From positions 106,983,500 through 107,047,499 of the forward strand of contig OY744519.1 in the NCBI GenBank assembly GCA_963556195.1: a stretch of 64,000 nucleotides of DNA, read 5' to 3'. A program made the position numbers and the translations under genes. Source of the DNA: Sepiola atlantica (taxonomy: Eukaryota > Mollusca > Cephalopoda > Sepiida > Sepiolidae). Shown here piece by piece: positions 25,861 to 37,537 of this stretch (position 1 is the first letter of the stretch; every line of letters starts with the position of its first letter). The notes under the pieces are model-generated. The model made no database searches and was not told the DNA's origin. It worked only from the letters and a program-made list of their open reading frames with translations.

Positions 25861-25862
25861 CA
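25775..25862. repeat. (ATT)n trinucleotide tract at LINE 5' end
   Basis: About 29 ATT units, then imperfect continuation to about 25,873. The LINE is thus bounded on both sides by the same repeat in the same phase class. Confidence 0.95.
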
Positions 25863-25879
25863 TCATTATTATCACGGGT

Positions 25880-26240
25880 ATTCATTAATTCATAGTGTTG
25901 TGTATCAATAAAAGATTTAAATCGGATGCTTTCGCCGAAATACTTTTTGTTCAGTTCCATTGCAAACGATGTCGAAGCTATGCTTTTTTTCAAAAATGGG
26001 CCATTTTGACGAGAGTAAACTTGCTTTTAACTTCCTAATTAGTCGAACAAAAGTCTCTTTCGATGCTTCAAAAGTCTGGGAATGAACACGGTCAGACTAT
26101 CCCCCCCAAGAAAAAAACAGGAACAAAAGCCTTCGAGACATTAGCATTAATTGGCTAAACCTTTCCATGAGATTCGGCCACCTTTTGAACTTCCCTCTTT
26201 TCTTTCTCTCTTTTGTCATTCCTCTTTTCTCTCTATCTCT
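25880..26240. other. No recognisable gene
   Basis: Mixed sequence between the (ATT)n tract and a (TA)n cluster; a poly-C run at 26,101-26,107. Confidence 0.45.
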
Positions 26241-26242
26241 CT

Positions 26243-26245
<3 letters not shown>

Positions 26246-26282
<37 letters not shown>

Positions 26283-26300
26283 AGAGAGATATATAAAAAC

Positions 26301-26352
<52 letters not shown>

Positions 26353-26447
26353 CTCTTCCATTGTATTTATATGTGTCTTTCTCTATCAGTCTTTTTAGTA
26401 AACACCTTTGTTGTCTGTGGTACATCAAATTCCAGTTTTGTCTTTTT

Positions 26448-26499
<52 letters not shown>

Positions 26500-26525
26500 T
26501 GTGTGTGTGTGTATGTGTGTATATA
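26246..26525. repeat. (TA)n cluster with short (GT)n
   Basis: TA runs at about 26,246-26,280, 26,300-26,350 and 26,451-26,496, the last followed by about 20 bases of GTGTGT. ORFs on both strands are repeat translations. Confidence 0.95.
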
Positions 26526-26529
26526 CTGT

Positions 26530-27050
26530 ATACACCAGATACAGACTTATGAGATAACATGAAGCAAACAAGGCATGTGTATATGGTTTGTTCGATTAGA
26601 TCGACAAGTCGAGGTTTTGATTTGTATTATATCCTCAGAGTCGCTACAAACGTATACAAGTTCATTTCAATATATTTGAACTTGCTTTATTAATGTATAT
26701 TTATATATATTTGGTGTGAAACTTTTTATTCATACAATCATTTTAACTGCACATTTTCAGACCTGGTGCTATTCTATCTAGAAAATCAGCGATGCAAAAA
26801 TGGAAATAGAAAGAGCAAAGAATACACACGTGATTAGAATCACGTGATTCATTAGGGTCAGAATTTAAGATGCCACAACCAACCGTGAAAATGTCTAGAT
26901 TACTTTTAATGTCTTAATTTCGAATTTTTAATTCTTTCACTTTTTCTATATAGGAAGATCGCACGTCCAAATGTCCTCAAATTAGATAATTTCGGCGATT
27001 ATATGACACTTTAAGATTAAACTTTGACACCCCCCCCACCGACTCATTAC
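26530..27050. other. No recognisable gene
   Basis: AT-rich. The only structure noted is an inverted repeat CACGTGATT-AG-AATCACGTG at about 26,837-26,856. Confidence 0.45.
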
Positions 27051-27059
27051 AAGATGAAC

Positions 27060-27779
27060 AGTTAAACGTACATACAAACATATGCGCACACGTACAAAAA
27101 CACATAAGCGGACACGTATAAATATGCTAACAAATACGCACACGTACACAAGTTACACACACTCATATACATACATACATATATATATATGCATATATAC
27201 ATATACACACATTTACACATACATATAACTATATATATACATTTACACATATACGATACACATACATATTACGCACACATACATGCACACACACAGAGAC
27301 ACCACAATAACAGACAATCAATCTTCTAAGATAACCAACGTACGAACACAGAAACAAGCGTACGCTTACCATCATACAGGTATAAAAGTAACACAAAACT
27401 TCATTTGCGCAGAAACCACACGCATAAGCTCATAGTTTCGTCATGAAAAATATATAACAAAATATATTTTACATGTCCTAGGTACCCAGAAAGCCCCCAG
27501 AAAACCTAACATATGTATCTATACATATAACAAAAACATATATATAAATACACAAGCGTACACATACATATATGCACACAAACGAAACTACGTACATAAA
27601 TAAATACACAAATATATATATACATATATATACATATGCATTATATATATATACATATATATATATATAAATATGCATTATATATATACATATATATACG
27701 TATATATATATACATATATATACATATGCATTCTAAACATATATACATATACATATATATATACATATGCATTATAGAC

Positions 27780-27861
<82 letters not shown>
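27060..27861. repeat. (ACATA)n/(TATACA)n low-complexity tract ending in (TA)n
   Basis: Interrupted ACATACA and ATATACATATG units over about 700 bases, with a unique-looking gap at about 27,300-27,480, then a pure TA run at about 27,795-27,861. Six ORFs here encode only Tyr/Ile/His/Thr-rich repeats. Confidence 0.9.
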
Positions 27862-27868
<7 letters not shown>

Positions 27869-28058
27869 ACAAAAGAAATCATCAAAAAACGAGGATTTAC
27901 CGGTTTGGTTCGGATCAACGAACGTCCTCCGAAAATATTGATTTGAACGAAACCGATATTTCACTCGTTTTAGATGAAATTTTCCTGTGTTTAATTTGTT
28001 TTTCCTTTTGTCTTTTTCATCCATATTGTTTTCACGGCATTTTATTTTATTTTATTTA

Positions 28059-28163
<105 letters not shown>

Positions 28164-28164
28164 A

Positions 28165-28560
28165 CTTCGATTGTTCAATGCAAGGTATACTCGGTAATAA
28201 AATTATGTTTATTATTCTTTCCTTAAGCCAAGGCTTTTCAAAGATCAAAATCTTATCATCAGAGGAATTACATAGATAGATAAGTTGGTGGTGGAAAAGC
28301 CCAAATTCAAAATTTGAAAAAATATTAAGTAATGGAGAGTGAAAAAAAGTTCGTCTAAAAAAGATATGGGGAAAGTACAGTTGGTAATTGTCCGTTGATG
28401 AAGTGTCCAATGAAAGGAGATTACAGATGAAAAAGGAGGGTTTTCGTGTAGGCAGCATGGAAAAGAGTTTAAGAATGAAGTAAATCCAATAGTGAGATGT
28501 TGAGTTCAAATCGTAGGTGGAGCGTACTTATTCGGAATTAATTTTGAGAATTCAGGCCAT
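28165..28560 (+). repeat. Interspersed repeat, copy 1 (homologous to 48,640-48,940)
   Basis: Contains CTTTTCAAAGATCAAAATCT and TATCATCAGAGGAA, then GATAGATAAGTTGG and AAATTTGAAAAAAT, all in the same order as at 48,730-48,830. No protein recognised; moderately purine-rich. A LINE 3' or 5' UTR is possible. Confidence 0.7.
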
Positions 28561-28739
28561 TTTAAAAATACTTCCGTGGGCCGAAGTTGAAACAAATTTG
28601 TCATTCGTACATATTTATCCCTCTTCTTTCATCTATCTTTATAATTGCTCTATATCGTATATTGAGCCTACATTATTTCACTATAGGTTTTATCTACTAA
28701 AAGTACACTTTTAGTTTCATATGTTATATATATATATAG

Positions 28740-29690
28740 TATACTGGTTCGAATTGTTTCGGTACGAATCCGAATAAGAGAGCTCGATGTCCAATTGAGC
28801 AGAGCAAGTATGAATTTGATGATGAGATGAATTAGATGCACATTTCGGTTGTGTATATAATAGTCAATTTCGACCTTATTTTGGTCTCCTCAGATGTACC
28901 TTCAACCACGATTCCGACATGAATGACGAAAAAAATATAATAACACCGTTTTATATTAAACCGAATGAAAAAAATTTGTTTTTTTGTTAAATTAAAAAGA
29001 TCTTTTCTGATTGGGCCTTATAATGAAGGGGATGATTGTAGGGGGTAGTGATAAGTGGTTAAAATAAATTATTAAAATTTAACTTAGAAAAAAATAATGA
29101 GGTGGTGGCGAAAGCTTTAAAAATACAAATAATTTATGTAGGAAAGAAAATAGAACCCGATTAAAACCAATGTAGTCGGTAAAAAAGTAGAGATATTCCA
29201 ATAATAATTACTGATTATATTACTATGTGAATGTTAAAATTGTCATCATGGGTGTTTGCGTTTTAAAATTAAATTGATTACGACATTAAAAATGTCTGGT
29301 CTCTTAACGCACGTAATTTACGATTAAAACTTTTTTAAACGAAAGCGGAGTGATGGAGGACTCAACATTTTAAAACAAATTTCCTTATTTTTTCAAGGTA
29401 ATGATTTTCATTACAGATGTTGAAAAGAACATTAAAAATGAACACGAATAAAGCCAATTTAGTCGGAAAAGGAGTTTAAAATATAATTATGGGAATTATA
29501 GGATTGGATTACACTTCAAATGTTTGGGTTATCATTACGAGTGTTTACGTTTAAAAATTAAATTGATTACGACATAGGATATATGTAGTCAATTATAGTA
29601 CGTAGATTACATGATTAAACCGATATAATGGCGAAAGGAAAATCTAGCAATAGAATGAACTTCTTTATTTTTCGAAAAATGAATCTTATT
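28740..29690 (-). mobile_element. Penelope-like element 3' region with internal tandem block
   Basis: Reverse complement of the 3' flank of the left-edge PLE: GGTCTCCTCAGATG (about 28,888-28,901) and the GGTGGTGGCG region (about 29,101) correspond to 1089 and 880. Two direct copies of a block with AATTAAATTGATTACGACAT (about 29,258-29,340 and 29,551-29,640) lie inside. Penelope-like elements often carry such partial tandem copies. No coding part is present here. Confidence 0.55.
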
Positions 29691-29707
29691 TAAAGTGTAG
29701 AAGAAAA

Positions 29708-29710
<3 letters not shown>

Positions 29711-29778
<68 letters not shown>
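29711..29778. repeat. (TA)n microsatellite
   Basis: About 34 TA units. Confidence 0.95.
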
Positions 29779-29781
<3 letters not shown>

Positions 29782-29784
29782 AAA

Positions 29785-31170
29785 TAAATACGATTTCAGC
29801 TTATAAATGTCCGGGCGTGTCTGACACAAAGTTATCCATTATATCTTTAAACATTTCGTTATCGACTATTTGTTCTAAAACCAATTGTAGTTTTCTCATG
29901 AACTGTCTTACTTATAATTCTAATGTTAGTCCTACTACGATTGTGCTGTTTATTTTTCGTTTAACAAGCCTTTCGAACGTGGGGGAGTTTGAAAATGCAT
30001 CTCACACTTGCGCTACTCTTCCTTATGTAGTCTTATTGAAAAGGAGAAAAAATCCGGATTATGTTACGTTCGACTTTCATTAGGATTATGAAAGCTTAAC
30101 ACAATAATAAAAAAGATAAATTTCGGATATAGGTCGATGTTTCAGATTTTTTATTGAAATAATACAAGAACACGAGGGAAGAGTTACACAATTCAATACA
30201 CTTATAAGTAAAGACAAGCAAACAAACAAGTGGGAAGTAACACAAGACAACCAAGTTAGAAGTTCAAATATAAATATGTTTTATATAAAACTCAAAAGAG
30301 AAATATAAACAAAAGATCAAGATCAAGGGTTTAAAGAGTATATTTAATCGACGAACAAAGAACACATTTAAATACGCAATATCAGTTTATAAGATAAAAA
30401 GAAGGTTTAACTTACAGTATACTGGTAGGCACTTCCAATGTAATCAAAATTAGTCAAATAGTTCGAAATGTGATAAAGTTCTTTCCGTACGAGAATGCTA
30501 GTAGTATGACTAAAAGAAAATATGTAAAGTAAAAAGTGAGTCTAATCAGTATAAGACACAAATGAATTAAGTTGTGGATAACAGGGCCTTCACTATAGAA
30601 TCTTCGTTCAAGGTCACCAGTCAGGATATCGGGTTGATGACCGCAGATAGTAGGAAACATGCTGGAATAGGGTGCTTTATCGCCAAGCTATTGAACGAGA
30701 ATGGTAATGGCATTTTATCAATGAAACGAGCAGGCAGGTTTGGAAATTGATTCTATGACTCAAATTCAATCTTTTCTCACTTGCAGCGAAAAGGAGTTCG
30801 ACTGTTCAATTATTAACAGCGACATTTTCATTAACTTGAAAATCCATTTTACTTCGGGCCGTTTTCCAGCCCAATCTTTAACGTAAGACAATAAAAGCTG
30901 TTTTCCTTTTTTCTCTCTTCGTATTCGCACTCTTCCTTTTTTTCTTCTTGTTCTTCATCTACTATGACAGTGACCAACCGACGTTCAGCAAGTAACTGTT
31001 AATACCGTGTCAAGTGTTCAATTTGCGTAGTGTTATGGGGTCGATCACGTGACTGAGAATGTGTGTGAGTTTGCGTAGGCCTATCGCCTGACATCCAAGT
31101 CTGGCGACAAATGTCAGATGAACTTAGGGCCAATGTCGATGAATGCGGTAGGATGATTGAATAGACAACG
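29785..31170. other. No recognisable gene
   Basis: AT-rich to about 30,900, then more mixed composition. ORFs of 68-88 codons lack motifs. Confidence 0.45.
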
Positions 31171-31172
31171 TG

Positions 31173-31231
31173 CGGCCGACGTAGTATGATGAAATCGGCC
31201 GACGTAGTATGATGAAATCGGCCGACGTAGT
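31173..31231 (+). repeat. 23-bp tandem repeat, 2.5 units
   Basis: CGGCCGACGTAGTATGATGA plus AAT repeats at 31,173 and 31,196, with a partial third unit from 31,219. The first two copies are identical. Confidence 0.9.
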
Positions 31232-31422
31232 GGGGATGTTACAGAGAATAATATGTGTATTTTTCTCATGAAAATCTATATCTTCTTTTCGCTCATCAAC
31301 AGGAACAGGAAAATAAAGTATAAAATGCATTCGCATGCTCTGTCGGTATTTTGTTTAAAAAATAAGCTTCTAAAATACTAAGCCGAATAGTAGTACAACG
31401 TGACAATACATACACATATGCA

Positions 31423-31432
<10 letters not shown>

Positions 31433-31475
<43 letters not shown>
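31433..31475. repeat. (TA)n microsatellite
   Basis: About 21 TA units; unique-looking sequence to 31,720. Confidence 0.9.
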
Positions 31476-31479
<4 letters not shown>

Positions 31480-31721
31480 CATAAATATTTTTTTATCTAA
31501 ATACGTATACGTTTCATCTATTCGGGAATCGTCAGTGTAGAGATGATTATTCATATCGGTCGCTGGACCCGAACGTCGGGGCAGCGAGTCATGTTTAAAA
31601 CCTAAATTTCGACGCCTCAACCTACACGGCCGTTATCAACAACCCAATAAATCAGCGAGATACTAACCTTGCTTGAAGGCAGCCGTCGTCAAAATGTTCG
31701 ACTGCTGAAAGGAACATGCAT

Positions 31722-31723
<2 letters not shown>

Positions 31724-31781
<58 letters not shown>
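31724..31781. repeat. (TA)n microsatellite beside the BEL/Pao insertion
   Basis: About 29 TA units followed by GA- and CA-rich bases up to the insertion site at 31,823. Confidence 0.95.
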
Positions 31782-31784
<3 letters not shown>

Positions 31785-31819
31785 GAGAGAAAGAGAGACG
31801 CAAATATATACACACATAC

Positions 31820-31823
31820 AAAC
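31820..31823. repeat. Target-site duplication, left copy (AAAC)
   Basis: AAAC directly before the LTR; the identical AAAC is at 38,012-38,015. BEL/Pao integrases usually make 4-6 bp duplications. Confidence 0.85.
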
Positions 31824-32172
31824 TGTCGAAAAAATCTTTCGACTGGTTGAAGTGTAAGAATAGTAGAAGTGCTGTTGTCTTGCGAAACACTGCCGATTCG
31901 CGACTTCCCACCGAAATCGGGGAGTCAGTTAACAAGTAACTAAAGATGGGGAAGGGGGTAGCTGTAAGCTTGGTAACAAATCAAACGATTAACTGATAAC
32001 TGGTTAACACAGAAGCAAGTTCCAAAATGTTAATGCCCTCTCCGGTATAAGAGGAAGACTTTATAACCACTGAATGCCTTCCCTATTAGTATAAATAGAT
32101 GGAAGGCATCGGGTTTTACCTTCCGGTCCTCTGATTTTCTTCACGTGAGTATCGTCACCTCTTTTTTTCACA
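31824..32172 (-). repeat. 3' LTR of the BEL/Pao element
   Basis: 349 bp, beginning TGTCGAAAA and ending TTTTTTTCACA on the + strand (TG...CA on either strand). It differs from the other LTR by one inserted T near 31,835; I saw no substitution when reading the two side by side. On the - strand, CTATTTATA (about 32,097-32,089) is a TATA-like promoter candidate. Confidence 0.95.
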
Positions 32173-32259
32173 CACTCCCGAACAAGAGGAAGGAAAAAAA
32201 AGAAAGAAAAAAAGAGGTGAGGTAGGCTATAGTTTGAAGTCGTACTCAGGACCTTTAAT

Positions 32260-32870
32260 TTATGCTGGAAGTAAGCTGGGTCTACCCCGCCGGCGTTTGC
32301 GGGGAACGCACTCAGGACAGTACCATTTCTGTCTCTGCGGTGGAGCCCTTTCCACACCCGCGCATCTAAAATGGAACCATTCGTTGCACCGATCACAGGC
32401 AATCATGTTCTCCTCTCCTTGAGGGGAATTGCATTTTGGGCATAACCACAGTGTGGCCTCCTCTCCTATGGAGCTGCTCGGAATGTTGGGAGGGGACGAT
32501 GAGTCTGCGGTTTGTCCAGCCTCTTCCGGTGAAAGGGAAAGCTCCAATGGAAATAGATTCTTGAGAGAATGCACCACTACTGCACCATCACTCTGCCTGA
32601 TACGTGCCGATCTGACGACACCCCTGTCAGATTCCAAAAGTTCTAAGACGGACCCCAATAGCCAAAATGGTCTTGGTTTAAGGGGGCTCTTGATGAGGAC
32701 AACATCATTCACCCTTATTCAGTTAGTGAAGGACTCCTGTGATCGGCCTTGAGGCCTCTCTCTAAGACAGAGGAGATATTCCTCATACCACAAATGCCGG
32801 AAATTTTCCAACCATTCATTCCGCAGCATCATTGTCTCAACTAATTTTCTGCGACCAGGGGGAGCTGTAT
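32260..32870 (-). pseudogene. BEL/Pao pol C-terminus: DUF5641-like domain, PHD finger and AT-hook-like tail
   Basis: The frame resumes near 32,870 with DLTNTAPPGRRKLVETMMLR and is cut by TGA at 32,721-32,719. It then continues as a 150-codon ORF (32,712-32,260). Residues 1-58 (DVVLIKSPLKPR ... FPLEL) match the DUF5641 domain after BEL/Pao integrases. Residues 91-135 form a complete Cys4-His-Cys3 PHD finger: C91, C94, C106, C109, H114, C117, C132, C135, with W112 before FH. Residues 138-147 (RKRRRGRPSL) fit an AT-hook. PHD fingers bind histone H3 tails, so a role in directing integration or nuclear retention is an inference. The stop and an upstream frameshift separate it from the integrase. 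Confidence 0.85.
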
Positions 32871-32873
32871 TTG

Positions 32874-34145
32874 TCAGGTCACTGCTCCTACCTTCAACAT
32901 CAATCCAGGGTTTTTCTTGGGTCCCAGGAACATACTAGGGGTCACAGCTTCTAGTCCTCGGTCTGCAAATTCCCAGTAGGTTAGAGGACGATTATTGACT
33001 GCCCTCTGGATGTCCGAAACGATAGTTATTAGCGAGAAGTAATCCACTCGTCCCCTGCCTATGGTTTTGTGCAGGCATGTTTTGACAGTTTGTATGCATC
33101 TCTCCCACACACCTCCATACCAGGGAGAATACAGAGGAATAGTGCGCAGCTGGATATTGGAGGTGGCAAATTTCTGCTGGTATTCGTGAAACAGGGAGAG
33201 TCGGGAAAACAGTTTGCCGCTGCCTACAAATGTCTTAGCATTATCAGAATAAAGTGCTTGAGGAACACCATACAGGTTAGTGAACCTAACCAAGGCCTGC
33301 ACGAAAGATAACATTCCCATGTCAGGAACCACCTCCACATGTATAGCTCTGATGGACATGCAAGTAAAGAGTAAAAGGTACACTTTTTCTTCCGTAGATC
33401 CGCTCTTGATCCAAAAATGTCCAGTAAAATCAACTCCAGTGTTTTGGAAAGGCTCCGTGAACTCGACCCGAGGCACTGGAAGACTAGCCGAATTAGTGGG
33501 GAGAACAGCTCTTGAGTTGTACCTCTTACATAAATGGCAAGATGCCAAAGCCTTAGTGACCGCCTGTCTCCCTTGAGGAATCCAAAACCCACAACGCCTG
33601 AGCTCAGCTAGAGTAGACCCCACTCCCAAATGGGCGCTCCGGTAATGACAATCCATAATAATGAGTCTAGTGACGAGGTTGTCCTTGCCCAATAAGATGG
33701 GTTTTTTTACCTCGAAACTGAGGTGCGGTGATCTGTCTATTCGGCCTCGAGAACGGATGAGGCCATCCTGGTCCAGAAACAAGTCAAGAGAATGGATCAG
33801 TGGGGGGACCGATTTTCCAGAGGGATCCTGCAAGTAATGCAATTCCACCACGCAGGATTGGGCCTGCAAGTTTTTTAACAGATATATTTTGGCCTTTCCC
33901 CCCGCATCTTCATTGCGCCCCCAAAGCCTATTGATGAACGTGAACACCAATGTAACCACTCTGAGAAGGCGGGAAAATTGAGAGAAACGTCCAAAGTTGA
34001 TGCAGGGAGTACATTCTGTCTCGAGGGCCACAGAAACACCTACACAAGCAGATGCCATTTGTTGGGAATGTTTGCTGAGACATGGCATATCCTGTACCGG
34101 CCAGGCAGAACTTCCTCCCCCAACCAAGAGGGACCATGACACCAA
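32874..34145 (-). pseudogene. BEL/Pao integrase (zinc-binding and catalytic core)
   Basis: 423-codon ORF in the -1 frame relative to the upstream gag-pol frame, overlapping it at 34,040-34,145. Its first 15 or so residues are probably not native. Native pol resumes at about AWPVQDMP. Residues 47-76 are the usual linker. The H2C2 zinc-binding motif is H167, H172, C203, C206. The DDE core shows D239 in GVDFTG, D301 in YSDNAKTF and E348 in GGVWERC. Integrase inserts the cDNA into chromosomal DNA. All catalytic residues are present. The ORF stops at TGA just after VGAVT, where a second frame change leads to the C-terminal part. Confidence 0.9.
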
Positions 34146-37100
34146 AACTTGAAAACTGACTTGAATTTCCTCATGGACATTCCTCTGGTAATGAGATCAG
34201 CTGGGTTTTGCGAGGTATGTATATAACGAAACACCGGTTCGAGTCCATTGAGAGTAGCAAATTGACTCCTCATATGAAGAACATCCTTGAGCCGATTTTG
34301 AGCAAAAACATTCTTACTTGCCATAGATTGTGACAGAATCCATGACAAGACCACTTGTGCATCCGTTGCCACATACAACTTGGTGAGGATCAAATCCCTG
34401 CAGCCCAGTAACACTGAGGGCAAGCATTTTAGAGCCAAGTATATGGCCATTAGCTCCAATGTCGGGAGCGACTTCGTCTTAGAGGGGGCCACTTTGGCTT
34501 TGGCAAAAATCAATCGGGGACAACCCTGCTGTAAGACGTATGCTGCAAACCCATACGCATCTGCAGAGGCATCACAAAAAACGAATAACTCTCCTTCTTG
34601 ACCTCCCTGGAAGGCGGAACGGTCAAATGGTAAGTCACTCAGGGCAGACAGGTCCCGAGCAAGAGTCCTCCATAGCATCTGATATTCACCTGGGATTTGT
34701 TCATCCCATCCTAATCCTCTTTTCCATAATTTGGCCATTAATACTCGGCTCCGCAGGGTCACAGGGAGGCAAAGAGACAAAGGATCAAAGATTTTAGCGG
34801 CTTCAGCCAGTATTCTTCGCTTAGTCGAAGCATCCGACTGGCATTTCACCGGGTTGACACTCATTTCTTCTGTAAGTGGAGCATAGCGATAACCTAATAC
34901 TCTCTCCCAACTGCCTCCATGGGTGCTGAGAGTGCCGTCCTGACTCATTTTTTCTCTGGGGGTTGCACAATTGGAGTTGCAGGCCTGCAACTCAAAACCT
35001 CCCTCCTGCAGGCGAGCTTTGGAGGTAGAATACAATTCGGTAATGATTCCTGGTTCTGTTCCTGTCATTACCAGGTTGTCCACGTAAAATCGCTCCTCCA
35101 TCATAGATCGACAACGGTCCTGAGGAAATCGTGCTGCATGGAACTTCAATATGCAACCCAGGATGAAGGGACTTGACACAAACCCAAAAATGATCGTTGT
35201 GTATCTGTAACATCGAAGTCGATCCCCATCCCGGAGGAAGAAGCAAAACTTGTTCTTATCAGACTCCAGTTTCAGACGAATCATCAAAAATGCCTTTCTA
35301 ATATCTGCTAACAACACATATTTGTTAGACCGAAATGCAAGTAAGAGATTCAGCATATCGCAGTTCAGATTAATCCCGGGATAGGCTGCCTCGTTTAAAG
35401 AAACAGAGTTTCCAACCTTTAAACTGCAATTAAAGACAGGTCGAATCTTTGTAGTACAAGTTGGGTCTGTCTTCATGACGGGTCGGTGAGGGATCCATAT
35501 GTAATCTTTGAATTGGTGAGGAAGTACCTTGATCTCCTCAATGGTGCCATCTAGCTCCTGTTGACGAAATACCTCCCGGTACTCTTCATACACACCCTCT
35601 TTCGTTAGTTTCTTAACTACCCGGTCCAAAATGCGGAGAGAGACAGCGTGATTGGAACGAACACGAGATAATTTCTCCATATGCCAAGGCAGTTCCATAT
35701 AATATTTGTTGTCCTTTAGTATAATGGCCTCCTGAAAATATTTTATCTTCTCCTGGTAAATTTCAGCAAGAGATTCCTCATTGGGGAGCCCCAGCGATTC
35801 CATGCTGAACATGAGCTCCAATCCCCTCTGCACCTGGCTGTCCGGGAAGAAATCTCCTAAAGGATCTGTATAAGTTGATTCAGACTCCAACGCAAAACAC
35901 AAAAGAGATGACTCAACATTCTCCGTAGAATCCAATACCCTGCGGAAAGAGAGGCCTACATTTTCCTGAAGAGATGGGTTTTGCTCGAGGAGGAAAGCAT
36001 CTTCTCTTCCAAAAGGAATGAGTCCGGATGGCACTGAAAAGGCTTGGCCCCGAACGCAGGGCACAATTTGAAGGGGTCTCAAATATTGGATGACATCCAG
36101 TCCAAGAATACCTTCAATTTTAATTCTGTTGGTGCCCCTCGCGAAATCTCCGGCTAGTGTATATCCCATTCCCCTGAAATTATCCAACTGGTCATCCAGG
36201 TGTTCCAAATGTGACGAAAGATCCAAGTTCTCGTGAATTAGAATGGGTAGTATCAGTAGTTGTTCTATTCCCAGACTGGTCTTCAGAGCGACCTCTCGAT
36301 AGCACTTCCTATGTTGTCCCTGGAATGTGGTGAGCGAAAGCTCATACTCGCGACCCCCAGAATCAGGGATGTACAGACGGTGTAGAGCTTCTTTCGAAAC
36401 AAAAGTACGCCCACTTCCGGTGTCCAGCAGGCAGTTAACTTGTACAGTCTTGTTTCCCCAAGAGAAGGAAACGCGCATGACAGGAGGAATACTTCCTATG
36501 GTTTCAGTCGAGGTAAGGAAGGAGGTATCTTTACGAGGGGTAGAACCTCCTGGTTTCCGTGAGGGGGGACCTTGAGAGCTGTAGAACCTCGGGAAGGTAG
36601 GACGGGTGGATCTGCCCTCCTTGACACACAGTCGTTTGATTGCTTCTCCAGTGTCACGAAGTAAAGAGGACAAAGTAGGGATTCTACGTCCGGTTAGCAG
36701 GATAATTTCACTCTTTATTTCCTTGGGGAACTTGATAAACAGAATCTGGGCCATTAAGCGAGCACCTGCTGAATGATCATCGGTAAAGTCACAACCAAAG
36801 GAATCTGCCAGTTCAGTGAGGAGGGCAGCGGTTTTTGCTAGGAATTCCCCCAAATCCATAGAAGGGTCATCACGTCGAACTTTATAATCCAGGATATCTT
36901 GAAATATTTGCTGTATGATTTCCTCTTCATCCAAATACTCCGACTTAAGGATGTCTACCGCTGTTTTGTAGTTCAAGTCGCATACACTCAGGTGTTTGAT
37001 GAGCAGAAGAGGTCGGCCAGTTACCGAACACTTAAGAAAGTTAAGTCTTTCGGCATCGTTCGCCATTCCTGCGACGCAATTCTCAAATCGAGAGAGAAAG

Positions 37101-37537
37101 CTACGAAAGCTCATAATGTCCTCTCCCATCTCTCGACCACTAAAGGTAGGCGCGTTTACATGTACCTGAGGAGGGTTCACTACAAAGGAAGAACGAGTCC
37201 TGCGAGGAAGGGAGTCAGATGGTGGAGAGTGTGGAGGTAGGCCAAATGCGTTATCAGAATTGGAGGGGGGATGAGTTATACGGAGTTGGTGGAGAGAATC
37301 CAAAAACCCTGCGTATTCAGAAGACCAACTCTCCATCTCGTCACAAGAGGAGGGGTCGTGAAGTCTTATGTGGCTAATGTGAGAGTCAATCTCCACCAGA
37401 TAGTTAATAATCTGTTCCTCGAACACGGAAAATGTAAGTGAAGAAGTCCTTCCAGCATGCAAACTTGCAAGTTTCGTCTGAACCATATCCTTAATGACCG
37501 AAATTTTGTTACGTACTGTATCAATAGTTTCCGCCAT
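34040..37537 (-). pseudogene. BEL/Pao Gag-protease-reverse transcriptase-RNase H
   Basis: A 1165-codon ORF starting at MAETIDTVRN. Residues about 1-310 are Gag (DUF1759-like block from about 128, VNAPTFSGRE). I see no CCHC zinc knuckle, which many BEL/Pao Gags have. The protease active site is LLDTGSG (about 370-376). RT follows: motif A is LLADIRKAF (D746); motif C is FYVDN (about 817-821), where YxDD is the norm. RNase H follows from FVFCDASADA (about 985-994), through LPTLELMA, to YVATDAQVV (about 1055). The frame ends about 30 codons after GPSWLG, where a G5 run (minus strand) marks the probable frameshift into the integrase frame. Start chosen as the first methionine after the 5' LTR. 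Confidence 0.92.

Noticed and set aside
34040..34145. Programmed -1 frameshift between the RT/RNase H and integrase frames
   Set aside because: The overlap and direction fit, but I find no X XXY YYZ heptamer. BEL/Pao pol is normally one frame, and a G5 homopolymer indel explains it more simply.
32429..37240. + strand ORFs inside the BEL/Pao element
   Set aside because: Shadows of the - strand gag-pol frames, with no domain of their own.
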